DNA of 53,162 nucleotides from QGNO01 sp964493125 (GTDB taxonomy: Bacteria > Chloroflexota > Dehalococcoidia > Lucifugimonadales > QGNO01), in the NCBI GenBank assembly GCA_964493125.1, contig CAZBMS010000005.1, forward strand, positions 1 through 53,162, written 5' to 3'. Below, one piece after another: positions 26,468 through 34,048 of the stretch (the stretch's first letter is position 1; each line of letters opens with the position of its first letter). The notes under the pieces are model-generated. The model saw only the letters and a list, made by a program, of their open reading frames with translations. It did not search any database and was not told the origin of the DNA. The translations under genes were made by a program, and so were the position numbers.

Positions 26468-27607
26468 TTAACCTCGATCTTCTATTGGAACATATTCTAC
26501 GTCAAATGGACCTGTGTATTCGGTCAAGGGTCGAATGAGCATGTTGTTCGATGCTTGTTCGACGACATTGAGAGCCCATCCAGGTACTCGGCCCAAAGCG
26601 AATATTGGTACGAATATATCCTCTGGAATGCCTAGCAGGTAGTATATAGAGCCTGCGAAGAAGTCAACGTTGACGTGAATGCCTCTGGCTTGATAAGGCT
26701 TCATGGCTTCTTGAATGCCAGTTAGTATCTGGAACCAATGAGGTTCGCCTCTCGCAGCGCCAAGGCTTTCCGACCGCTCTGCAAGGTGGCGAGCTCTAGG
26801 ATCTTCTGCCTTATAAACTCTGTGGCCGAAGCCCATTATTCTACCTTTGTTATCCAATATATCCTTAACATAAGCCGCAGCATTTTCTGGAGTACCTACC
26901 GCTTCAGCCATTTTTTGGACAGCTTCTGCAGCGCCACCGTGTAGTGGTCCCTTTAGGGTACCTATGCCAGTGACGACAGCTGAATGAAGATCACTTACTG
27001 TAGACGCTGTAACTCTGGCAGCGAATGCTGACGCGTTGGATCCATGTTCAGCATGTAGTATGAAATCTACATCTAGAATTTTGGACTCTTCAACAGTTGG
27101 TTCCTTTCCGAGTAGCATGTAAAGGAAGTTTCCGGCATGGTTAAGCCTTGAATTAGGTTTTACCGGCTCCTCTCCATTTCTAATTCTATGGTGAGCGGCA
27201 ACTATAGTTGGTGCTTGAGCTGTAAGCCGGATACCTTTGCGAATTATCGCTTCTATCGAATTATCATCAACTTCATCATCAAATGCTGATAATGCAGATA
27301 CTGCAGTGCGTAGAACGTCCATAGGATGGGCATTTTTAACAGTTTCAATAACATCCAAAACCCCTTGAGGGAGCTCCCTGTTGGATCTCAGTTGATTATC
27401 GAAATCGCTTAATTCAGGTATGGTTGGCAATGTTCCGTACAGGAGAAGATAAACTACCTCTTCGAACGTCGACTTTTCTGCCAGATCGTGTATGTTATAG
27501 CCTCGGTATAGAAGCTTTCCAATACCACCGTCAATAAAGCACGAGTCTGACTTATCAAAGTAGACTCCGTTTAAACCCTTGTGTATTTCGATTCCTGAAT
27601 TTGTCAT
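26468..27607 (-). CDS. gltA: Citrate synthase
   Basis: TCA-cycle entry enzyme condensing acetyl-CoA and oxaloacetate. Catalytic regions: DFILHAEHGSNASAFAARV (first His), IMGFGHRVYKAEDPRAR (second His) and VNVDFFAGSIYYLLGI (Asp). The N-terminus CFIDGGIGKLLYRGYNIHDL is that of the short 370-380 aa Gram-positive/archaeal type. A 2-methylcitrate synthase cannot be excluded by sequence alone, but no prp genes are nearby. AGGAGG precedes the ATG. Monocistronic between a terminator and a promoter. Confidence 0.93.
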   Translation of the reverse strand: MTNSGIEIHKGLNGVYFDKSDSCFIDGGIGKLLYRGYNIHDLAEKSTFEEVVYLLLYGTLPTIPELSDFDNQLRSNRELPQGVLDVIETVKNAHPMDVLRTAVSALSAFDDEVDDNSIEAIIRKGIRLTAQAPTIVAAHHRIRNGEEPVKPNSRLNHAGNFLYMLLGKEPTVEESKILDVDFILHAEHGSNASAFAARVTASTVSDLHSAVVTGIGTLKGPLHGGAAEAVQKMAEAVGTPENAAAYVKDILDNKGRIMGFGHRVYKAEDPRARHLAERSESLGAARGEPHWFQILTGIQEAMKPYQARGIHVNVDFFAGSIYYLLGIPEDIFVPIFALGRVPGWALNVVEQASNNMLIRPLTEYTGPFDVEYVPIEDRG

Positions 27608-27638
27608 GGTGCCTCCTGCGAACTAAACAAAATTGACG

Positions 27639-27666
27639 AGTATCAATCTATATTACCGTGCGTCAA
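27639..27666 (-). promoter_or_regulatory. Putative promoter of citrate synthase
   Basis: On the minus strand TTGACG (27661-27666), a 16-nt spacer and GATACT (27639-27644) form a sigma-70-like promoter about 32 bp ahead of the gltA ATG. Confidence 0.42.
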
Positions 27667-27783
27667 AAATTTCTTAGCTTCGTTTACGCTTATCAAAGCT
27701 ATCTTAACCTTCGGTATGCTATCAACGGCTAATATGAGTGTCAATCCTGACTATCATTAATTATCTTGGAGAGCTATGATAAA

Positions 27784-29238
27784 ATGGCACCCTACCCCAC
27801 AGCTGAGGCTGTAATGAGACAAATAGGTTATCGCGTTTCTATCTACATGATTCTGGCACTCTCGATTTTTTCGTTAGCCCATTTTGATGCTTTTAGTAGG
27901 CGTGATTCTGATCAACGTGTTCCTTCTAATGTACCCACAGAGTTATCCGGTATTTGGGAGTCGTACAAGATATTGGAAGCTGATTTCGGAGGTGTTGTAC
28001 AGGTAGACGAATATGTACTTATACAAGGTGCTCTCCAGGGATTGATTAATGCTATTAGAGAGAAAGACCCGTCATTAGACCTGAATGAGTACGATTTACC
28101 GTTACAGAACATCAATGATCTCTGGGATTTGTGGCCAGATATTTCATCATTACTTGAGGCACAGGAGGTCCAAATTGCGTCGGATCACTTGGAAGAATCT
28201 GCTATAGAAGGAATGTTAGAGGCATTGGGAGATAAGAATACGGCTTATTTATCAGCCGGACGATACGATCGCTTAAAGGAGAGTTTTGAATCAGATTTTG
28301 AAGGAGTTGGTATTTGGGTTTTCCATCAGTCAGGAGAAACAGTGGTTTCAGAAGTCATTGAAGGAACACCAGCTGAGAAGGCAGGAATTCTGGCAGGAGA
28401 TGTTATTACAGCGGTAGAAGGGGTTTCAATAGCTGACCTAACTATCGATGAAGTTATAGGTATGATTAAGGGTCCGCAGGGTACCAATGTCAATTTACTG
28501 ATTCGCCGTCAGTCTGGTGGAAAGGAAACTACTGAAACGATTACCGTAAATCGGGATCTGGTGAGAACCACATCAGTTATTTGGAGTTCGTTAAATGATG
28601 ACGTGGCCTATATAAAGATAGATAGGTTCCGCGATATGGCAGATCAGGAGATGGATACAGCCCTGAAAGAAATACTGTCTGGAGGATTTGGCAGCCTTAT
28701 ACTTGATGTGAGGGGTAACACTGGCGGCATTGTATCTACTGCTGTTTCAATAACTAGTCAGTTTCTAACAGGAGGATTGGTTGTTTATCAAGTTGATGGC
28801 AAGGGTATAAGGACTGATTTTGCAGTCGAACCCGGAGGGATCGCTACAGAAATCCCCCTGGTGGTACTTACGGATAGATTAAGTGCTAGTTCCAGTGAAT
28901 TCTTGGCTGGTGCGGTACAGGATCGAAAGCGGGCCAAAATCGTTGGATCTAAGACTTTTGGTAAAGGTAGCTTGAACGAACTTCGAAGACTAGATAACGG
29001 ATCTGGAATTTACATTACCTCGGCATTATGGTACACACCGAATGGTAGATTGATAGAGGGTAAAGGGCTAGAACCTGATATAGAAGCGGAATATGAGCGG
29101 TGGATTACGCTAGATCCAGGAGCTGTTGAGCCTATTCGAGGCGAAATAGGGGTCAGCATTATGCAGTATGAGAATGGTATTTATGATGTATTTGTAGACC
29201 GACCGCTTCAAATAGCATTAGAGCAATTGGAGATTTAG
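27784..29238 (+). CDS. ctpA: S41-family C-terminal processing protease
   Basis: Membrane-anchored tail-specific protease. One N-terminal membrane segment (about residues 15-32, IYMILALSIFSLAHF), then a helical region, a PDZ domain around 175-260 (EGTPAEKAGILAGDVITAVE) and the S41 catalytic domain. The latter has LILDVRGNTGGI, the nucleophile region LSASSSEFLAGA and the catalytic lysine in SKTFGKGSLNE. I chose the ATG at 27784, 10 nt after GGAGAG; a TTG at 27766 would place the ribosome site inside the gene. It precedes smpB by 36 bp, so both may share a transcript in a protein quality-control group with tmRNA. Confidence 0.92.
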   Translation: MAPYPTAEAVMRQIGYRVSIYMILALSIFSLAHFDAFSRRDSDQRVPSNVPTELSGIWESYKILEADFGGVVQVDEYVLIQGALQGLINAIREKDPSLDLNEYDLPLQNINDLWDLWPDISSLLEAQEVQIASDHLEESAIEGMLEALGDKNTAYLSAGRYDRLKESFESDFEGVGIWVFHQSGETVVSEVIEGTPAEKAGILAGDVITAVEGVSIADLTIDEVIGMIKGPQGTNVNLLIRRQSGGKETTETITVNRDLVRTTSVIWSSLNDDVAYIKIDRFRDMADQEMDTALKEILSGGFGSLILDVRGNTGGIVSTAVSITSQFLTGGLVVYQVDGKGIRTDFAVEPGGIATEIPLVVLTDRLSASSSEFLAGAVQDRKRAKIVGSKTFGKGSLNELRRLDNGSGIYITSALWYTPNGRLIEGKGLEPDIEAEYERWITLDPGAVEPIRGEIGVSIMQYENGIYDVFVDRPLQIALEQLEI

Positions 29239-29274
29239 CCCCGCATTTTATTTAGGTAAATCTGGTATAGAAAT

Positions 29275-29751
29275 ATGGCATCTGAAAATTACAAACCAAT
29301 CGCTGTTAACAGGAAAGCTTTGCGCGATTATAAAGTCTTAGACACCTTTGAGGCAGGCATTGTATTAAAGGGTACGGAGATTAAATCAGTGAGGTCAGGT
29401 CGAGTTAACCTCCGTGAGGCTTATGCTCGCACCCATGATGGAGAAATGTGGCTTTTCAATGCTCATATTGCTCAATATGAAAAAGCTGGAATAGTTAATC
29501 ATGAGGCTAACAGGCCTAGGAAACTATTGCTTCATAGTCGTCAGATCGACCATCTCCAATTGGAGCTTGGTCAGAAAGGTCTCACAATAGTGGCACTACG
29601 TGTGTATATAAAGAATCATAAGGCTAAGGTACAAATCGGACTTGCTAAAGGTAGAAGGCAGTATGATAAACGGCGGGTCATTGCTAGTCGTCAGGTTCAG
29701 AGAGACATGGATCGATATGAAAAGACAGGAATAGGTTCAAGGAAGGCTTAG
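29275..29751 (+). CDS. smpB: SsrA-binding protein
   Basis: Partner of tmRNA in trans-translation; mimics the anticodon arm and delivers tmRNA to stalled ribosomes. Family stretches: NRKALRDYKVLDTFEAGIVL, GTEIKSVRSGRVNLREAYA, WLFNAHIAQYE, RKLLLHSRQI, KAKVQIGLAKGRRQYDKR. The basic C-terminal tail is present. 158 aa, normal. It ends 29 bp before the tmRNA gene, the classic smpB-ssrA pairing. Confidence 0.97.
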   Translation: MASENYKPIAVNRKALRDYKVLDTFEAGIVLKGTEIKSVRSGRVNLREAYARTHDGEMWLFNAHIAQYEKAGIVNHEANRPRKLLLHSRQIDHLQLELGQKGLTIVALRVYIKNHKAKVQIGLAKGRRQYDKRRVIASRQVQRDMDRYEKTGIGSRKA

Positions 29752-29764
29752 CGGATAGATTTGG

Positions 29765-29770
29765 TATAAT
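29765..29770 (+). promoter_or_regulatory. -10 box of the tmRNA promoter
   Basis: A perfect TATAAT lies 11 bp before the mature 5' end of tmRNA. No clear -35 hexamer is seen within the end of smpB. The spacing suits a transcript starting a few bases ahead of the mature end and trimmed by RNase P. Confidence 0.5.
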
Positions 29771-29780
29771 AGTATTAAAT

Positions 29781-30134
29781 GGGGACGCGTGGTTTCGACG
29801 GGGGATATTGCTACTCGATTGCAGGTCGAGGTGCCGTCACGCCTCGTTAAACAGGCGGCAAAATAATAACTGGCAAAAACCAGCTAGCTTTAGCCGCTTA
29901 AGGCGGCTACGTTTATCGTAGCCTAGTCCTTGAGGGTTGCGAATAAGCGACACACTATCGAGGATGCAGCTTTTCAGAAGCCGATAAGAAGAGAATAAGT
30001 TAATCGGCTAGCTTGCCAAGCCGTTTGTCGGCGCAGGGCCGGCGAGTGAAAATATAAAGCACCGACTAAACCTGTAGTATATCCTGATAGCTAGTCTTTC
30101 GGACAGGGGGTTCGACTCCCCCTCGTCTCCACCA
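29781..30134 (+). ncRNA. ssrA: Transfer-messenger RNA
   Basis: Single-piece tmRNA, about 354 nt. The 5' end GGGGACGCGTGGTTTCGACG and the 3' end CTCGTCTCCACCA pair to form the acceptor stem. The T arm is GGGGGTTCGACTCCCCC and CCA is encoded. The tag reading frame ends in codons for GKNQLALAA followed by TAA at about 29903, and the stop lies in a hairpin loop (AGCCGC-TTAA-GGCGGCT), as in other tmRNAs. The full tag is probably GKIITGKNQLALAA; the exact resume codon is not certain. It releases stalled ribosomes and marks the peptides for proteolysis. Confidence 0.97.
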
Positions 30135-30135
30135 A

Positions 30136-30154
30136 CCGTATAACGAATATACGG
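30136..30154 (+). terminator. Hairpin directly after tmRNA
   Basis: Perfect 7-bp stem CCGTATA/TATACGG with a 5-nt loop (ACGAA), starting 2 nt after the CCA end of tmRNA. There is no T-run after it, so it may act as a 3' processing boundary rather than a strong terminator. Confidence 0.4.
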
Positions 30155-30165
30155 ATCAGGTTGTG

Positions 30166-30171
30166 TATAAT
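30166..30171 (+). promoter_or_regulatory. Putative -10 box ahead of the DUF2779 gene
   Basis: A TATAAT preceded by TTGTG lies 100 bp before the GTG start of the DUF2779 gene, in the 137-bp gap after tmRNA. The -35 region is poor. The rest of the gap holds no tRNA-like or other recognisable element. Confidence 0.33.
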
Positions 30172-30271
30172 GGTGGTCTCGCGATATTGAATTGCGATTC
30201 TGCCGTTTGATTAAAGTTATTCCGATTAGACGAAGGCAGCCGCAGTGAAAGTAAAATTTTAGGGGATATAA

Positions 30272-31837
30272 GTGTCTGACGAAGGGAAACAGCTCGAGTT
30301 GTTCAATCTTGCAGATGAAGCTCCCGTAGAACCTCCTAAGCACATCTTAAAAAAACCGTCTACGAAATTTCTTTCAAAGACGCGATTTATGGCTGGATTG
30401 CAATGTGATAAACGTCTTTATCTTGAAAGCTACTACTCAGACTTTAGAGATCCCATAGGCGAGAGCTTGCAGGCACTATTTAATTCTGGGCATCGAGTTG
30501 GAGCACTTGCACGAGAAAGATTTCCAGGCGGGAAGCTAATAGATGTGCCATTGAGGAATGGCAAGGCACATGATCTTACCGTAGCTGCTATGAGTGATGA
30601 GACAATTGACTCTATATATGAAGGCGTTTTCACGTTTGATGAAATTAATGTCAGGCCCGATATATTAAAGAGAGTTGGGAAGAATGAGTTTGACATGATT
30701 GAAGTCAAGTCTAGTACACGGGTTAAGAGAGAACACATTCCAGATATATCCGTTCAGGTTTATGTTCTAGAGGGTACTGGAGTAAAGATTAGGAAAGCTG
30801 GGATATTAGTTTTGAATACTGGCTATGTGTATGAAGGTGGCGATTATGATCTTCAAAAACTTTTCTCACTGCACGACGTTACAGACAGATCTAGAGCGTG
30901 GCTAGAAGACGTTTTTAAGGGACGATTGAGTCATCAAAAAAATGTTTTATCAGAAGATGAAATGCCGATAGTCAAAATCGGTCCGCATTGCACTCGCCCC
31001 TACCAGTGTTCATTTTATTCATTTTGTAGGGAAAATGTCCCAGAAACTCATATAGAGAATATGCCCTATCTTAAAGCTGACGTTTTCAATGTTTTACAGG
31101 AACAAGGGATAGATTTAATACAGGACATCCCACAGGAGTTCGAGAACCTCAACCTCGTTCAGAAGAGAGTTCGTAATTCAGTAGTGACTGGCGAACCATA
31201 TATGGATGCTGCACTTAAGGGACAGATTGATTCACTGTCTTACCCAATACATTTCATAGATTTCGAGGCATTTAATCCAGCCTTGCCAGTTTACATTAAC
31301 TCAAGGCCGTACGAAGTATTCCCATTCCAGTGGTCGTTACACATGCTTGATGAACGTGGTAATCTGTCCCATTACTCGCATTTGTGTGAAGGTAGCAAGG
31401 ATCCTAGCTTGGAATTTGTAGAGACTCTTTTGGCATCAGTCCATCAGATTGGATCGGTAGTGGTCTACTCGAATTATGAGAAGACACGGCTGGATAAATT
31501 GGCCGATAGATTTCCATCTCTTAGACCTGCTATTTATCAACTTATTGACAGATTATTCGACTTGTACTTAGTGGTTTCCAAGAATTATTATCATCCTGAT
31601 TTCCGTGGTTCATTTGCACTTAAATCGGTTGCGCCAGTTTTGGCGCCGGATTTATCTTATGATCAACTAGAAGTTAAGGAAGGTTCCCATGCTGCTCTTG
31701 TTTACAGCAGCATCGTATCCGGTAGCATTTCAGGACAGGAAAGAGAAGAAGCAATAGATGCACTGGAACAGTATTGTAAGGTTGATACTGAAGGCTTGGT
31801 AAGAATAGTGGATAGTTTTAAGAAAAATTTGGGGTGA
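30272..31837 (+). CDS. DUF2779 protein: Fe-S PD-(D/E)XK nuclease fused to DEDD-type exonuclease-like domain
   Basis: 521 aa. The N-terminal half looks like a Cas4/AddB-type nuclease: Cys45 (LQCDKRLYL), Asp130, the Glu-x-Lys pair of DMIEVKSS (144/146), then Cys240, Cys246 and Cys252 spaced C-x5-C-x5-C, a likely [4Fe-4S] set. The C-terminal half carries DEDDy exonuclease-like motifs: IDFEAFN (Asp330, Glu332), VVYSNYEKTRL, and near the end YCKVDTEG matching Yx3D. The family is annotated only as DUF2779, and the nuclease reading is inferred from motifs. GTG start with AGGGG about 7 nt upstream. There is no CRISPR array or helicase partner nearby. It follows tmRNA and runs into the arsenate-reductase-like gene after 4 bp. 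Confidence 0.82.
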   Translation: MSDEGKQLELFNLADEAPVEPPKHILKKPSTKFLSKTRFMAGLQCDKRLYLESYYSDFRDPIGESLQALFNSGHRVGALARERFPGGKLIDVPLRNGKAHDLTVAAMSDETIDSIYEGVFTFDEINVRPDILKRVGKNEFDMIEVKSSTRVKREHIPDISVQVYVLEGTGVKIRKAGILVLNTGYVYEGGDYDLQKLFSLHDVTDRSRAWLEDVFKGRLSHQKNVLSEDEMPIVKIGPHCTRPYQCSFYSFCRENVPETHIENMPYLKADVFNVLQEQGIDLIQDIPQEFENLNLVQKRVRNSVVTGEPYMDAALKGQIDSLSYPIHFIDFEAFNPALPVYINSRPYEVFPFQWSLHMLDERGNLSHYSHLCEGSKDPSLEFVETLLASVHQIGSVVVYSNYEKTRLDKLADRFPSLRPAIYQLIDRLFDLYLVVSKNYYHPDFRGSFALKSVAPVLAPDLSYDQLEVKEGSHAALVYSSIVSGSISGQEREEAIDALEQYCKVDTEGLVRIVDSFKKNLG

Positions 31838-31841
31838 TTAA

Positions 31842-32234
31842 TTGAAGTCAGTGCTATTTGTATGTGTACATAATTCTGGTAGAAGCCAGATGGCTCGTGG
31901 CTTTTTGAATTATTTGAGCAACGGTTCTATTAAAGCTGAATCAGCTGGTACTATCCCGTCAAATTCTGTGAATCAGACAGTTGTTGACGCGATGTTGGAA
32001 ATCGGCATTGATATTTCAGGTGAATCACCGAAATTGATTACGCAGGAGATGGTTGATAGATCGTCCAAAGTAATTACGATGGGATGCTCCATAGATGAAG
32101 CTTGCCCTGCAACTTTCGTTGTTGCTGAAGATTGGGGTTTGGACGATCCAAGTGGGAAAGGTGTAGCTGAGGTCAGAAGAATTAGGGACCAAATAAAGGA
32201 AAGGGTTGCCATTTTAATACAAGAATTGGTGTAG
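31842..32234 (+). CDS. arsC: Low-molecular-weight phosphatase-fold arsenate reductase
   Basis: 130-aa LMW protein tyrosine phosphatase fold. The active-site P-loop is VLFVCVHNSGRSQMARGF (Cys-x5-Arg), and the aspartate loop is WGLDDPSGKG. The GRSQMA form and MGCSIDEACP (possible redox Cys pair) are typical of thioredoxin-linked arsenate reductases rather than tyrosine phosphatases. TTG start with GGGGTGA upstream. It is convergent with pit, whose transporter can admit arsenate with phosphate, so a detoxifying role is plausible. No arsB, acr3 or arsR gene is present. Confidence 0.85.
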   Translation: MKSVLFVCVHNSGRSQMARGFLNYLSNGSIKAESAGTIPSNSVNQTVVDAMLEIGIDISGESPKLITQEMVDRSSKVITMGCSIDEACPATFVVAEDWGLDDPSGKGVAEVRRIRDQIKERVAILIQELV

Positions 32235-32255
32235 GCGTAAACCCACTAGATTTTT

Positions 32256-33248
32256 TTAGACGATTGAGCCTAGTACTTTCGATAGTATCCAACCTAGAAC
32301 AAAACAGAACGGGTATGTTACGACCCATGCAGCAAGTATTCCCTTTATAACGCTAAAGCTAACTTTTCTCAACCCGTTTGTAGTCCCAACTCCGACAATT
32401 GCACTGCTAGATGTGTGAGTAGTGCTTACAGGCAAGCCTATGTTAGAAGCTGCCTCTATTACGCCAGCTGCGGCCACATTTGCTGTGAATCCACTCGCTG
32501 GGTTAAGTCTAGTTATTTTTGTTCCTAGCGTGTTGATAACTCGCCATCCTCCTAAAGCAGTACCTACTCCTATTGCGACTCCTGAGGCAAGTTGCATCCA
32601 AGGCTCTACAGTAACTTCTGCTGAATAATACACTGCCCATCCCAGGGCCATGATTCCTACTGCATTTTGAGCGTCATTTTTCCCGTGGCTATATGCCAGA
32701 AACGCCGCCGACATTATCTGCAATTTCCCAAATATCGAGTTGACTGCACCAAGTGTCCATTTTCTTAACACCCAACTGAGTATAACCATTCCGACGAATG
32801 CGCCTATGAACCCCAATATTGGTGAAAATGCCAAAGCCAGAAGCACTTTTGTAACTACGGCCTCATTAATTTTTTCAAGGCCAGCCGCCGCGACTCCAGA
32901 TCCCAGTACGCCGGCTACCAAGGAGTGGCTCACGCTTACAGGGAAGCCGAAGCGGGTAGCTATTAAAACCCAAGAGACTGCTGCGAGAATCGCGGACATT
33001 ACCGCGGTTTGTGTCATGAAATCTGGATCTACAATGCCCTTGCCTATTGTTTTGGCTACAGCTGTGCCAGTTAGGGCCCCTAAAATATTCATTACTGCGC
33101 CAATAAGTACAGCAGTTGCTGGAGAAACCACCCTAGTTGCAACTATAGTTGCAATTGCATTCGCCGCGTCATTCAGACCATTTCCATAAGCATATGATAA
33201 GGCTAGAACGATGGTAATGATGAGGAGTAATAGTTCTTGATCACCCAT
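32256..33248 (-). CDS. pit: PiT-family low-affinity inorganic phosphate transporter
   Basis: Polytopic membrane protein (330 aa, roughly 10 segments) importing phosphate or metal-phosphate with cations. The duplicated family signature is visible as YGNGLNDAANAIATIVATR near the N-terminus and SHGKNDAQNAVGIMALG in the second half, with PVSVSHSLV and PVSTTHTSSSAIVG repeats. It overlaps the upstream DUF47 gene by 8 bp, the usual PhoU-like plus PiT pairing. The Pho-box array upstream of DUF47 suggests induction by phosphate starvation. Confidence 0.94.
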   Translation of the reverse strand: MGDQELLLLIITIVLALSYAYGNGLNDAANAIATIVATRVVSPATAVLIGAVMNILGALTGTAVAKTIGKGIVDPDFMTQTAVMSAILAAVSWVLIATRFGFPVSVSHSLVAGVLGSGVAAAGLEKINEAVVTKVLLALAFSPILGFIGAFVGMVILSWVLRKWTLGAVNSIFGKLQIMSAAFLAYSHGKNDAQNAVGIMALGWAVYYSAEVTVEPWMQLASGVAIGVGTALGGWRVINTLGTKITRLNPASGFTANVAAAGVIEAASNIGLPVSTTHTSSSAIVGVGTTNGLRKVSFSVIKGILAAWVVTYPFCFVLGWILSKVLGSIV

Positions 33249-33867
33249 TCTTTATTACTATTCCTTCCATGATAGCTGCTATCTCCTCACATTTATCAGT
33301 GGCTCCTTCTAATTGGCTATACACTTCTTTCCATTTAATGATGTCTATTGCTGAGTAATTTTCGAATAATTCTCCCATAGCTCTACTAGTTACTTTGTCA
33401 GCTTCGTTCTCCAATTTATTCAGGTCGTCTTTTAGAGGAAGCAGCGTTTTCAATTTACTCCCTCGAGTTTTTAAGATACCCATCGCTTGTTCTATGGTTT
33501 CTGCACATCGTACGATGATTCTGCTAAGTTCACGCGCGCTCTCCGTTGGTTGTGGTATTTGGTATTCGACCATGTAACGTGCAGCTTCCTCTATGCAATC
33601 GACCACGTCATCTAGTCCCTCGCCAAGGCTGGCGATATCCTCTCTGTCTAATGGAGTTATAAAGCTCTTATGAAGTTGTGTCATTATTCGATGAATAATG
33701 GAGTCGCCAGCTTCCTCTGACTGTTTTATATTATCTACTTTTGATGTGACATCTGTGTAGTTTTCCATCAAATCTAGTAACAGTGTTGCGGTAGTTTTTA
33801 GGTTGGCAGAACTTTCTTCTAGTAATAAAAAGAAGCTATCGTCGCGGGGTAGTAGAGAAAATTTCAT
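33241..33867 (-). CDS. DUF47/PhoU-like phosphate transport accessory protein
   Basis: 208-aa all-helical protein of the DUF47 (YkaA/Pit accessory) family, related to PhoU. It has repeated acidic helices, including KQSEEAGDSIIHRIMTQLHK and EDIASLGEGLDDVVDCIEEA, with Glu/Asp positions that in relatives bind metal clusters. It typically tunes or couples PiT transport. GGAGG lies 7 nt before the ATG. The two genes form an operon behind the Pho-box array at 33961-34021. Confidence 0.9.
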   Translation of the reverse strand: MKFSLLPRDDSFFLLLEESSANLKTTATLLLDLMENYTDVTSKVDNIKQSEEAGDSIIHRIMTQLHKSFITPLDREDIASLGEGLDDVVDCIEEAARYMVEYQIPQPTESARELSRIIVRCAETIEQAMGILKTRGSKLKTLLPLKDDLNKLENEADKVTSRAMGELFENYSAIDIIKWKEVYSQLEGATDKCEEIAAIMEGIVIKNG

Positions 33868-33960
33868 ACGGTGCCTCCAGGTTCTAGCGGGCAGCGTTAT
33901 GGCTGCTAATGTTAATTCGCAAGTCCTTGAAGAGAATGTAACACTAGCAAAACATTCTGT

Positions 33961-34021
33961 TGTTAACAGGAGGTTAAATTTTTGTTAAAAATAGTTGAGC
34001 AAATGTTCACTAACGTGTTAA
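33961..34021 (-). promoter_or_regulatory. Pho-box-like direct-repeat array upstream of DUF47-pit
   Basis: On the minus strand TTAACA (33983-33988), TTAACC (33972-33977) and TTAACA (33961-33966) recur with exactly 11-bp spacing. A fourth exact TTAACA (34016-34021) lies exactly three periods upstream. Hexamers spaced by 5 nt match the known PhoP/PhoB-type binding site architecture (TTAACA-like repeats, one helical turn apart). It lies between phoR and DUF47, about 95 bp before the DUF47 start; a weak TACATT -10 is at 33935-33940. The likely binder is the PhoB encoded just upstream. Confidence 0.72.
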
Positions 34022-34048
34022 ACGGTCACGTCAGTTGGCGTATCAGCT

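Noticed and set aside
30272..31837. DUF2779 gene as part of a CRISPR adaptation module because of its Cas4-like half
   Set aside because: No repeat-spacer array and no cas1 or cas2 anywhere in the window; the second domain is not a Cas protein.
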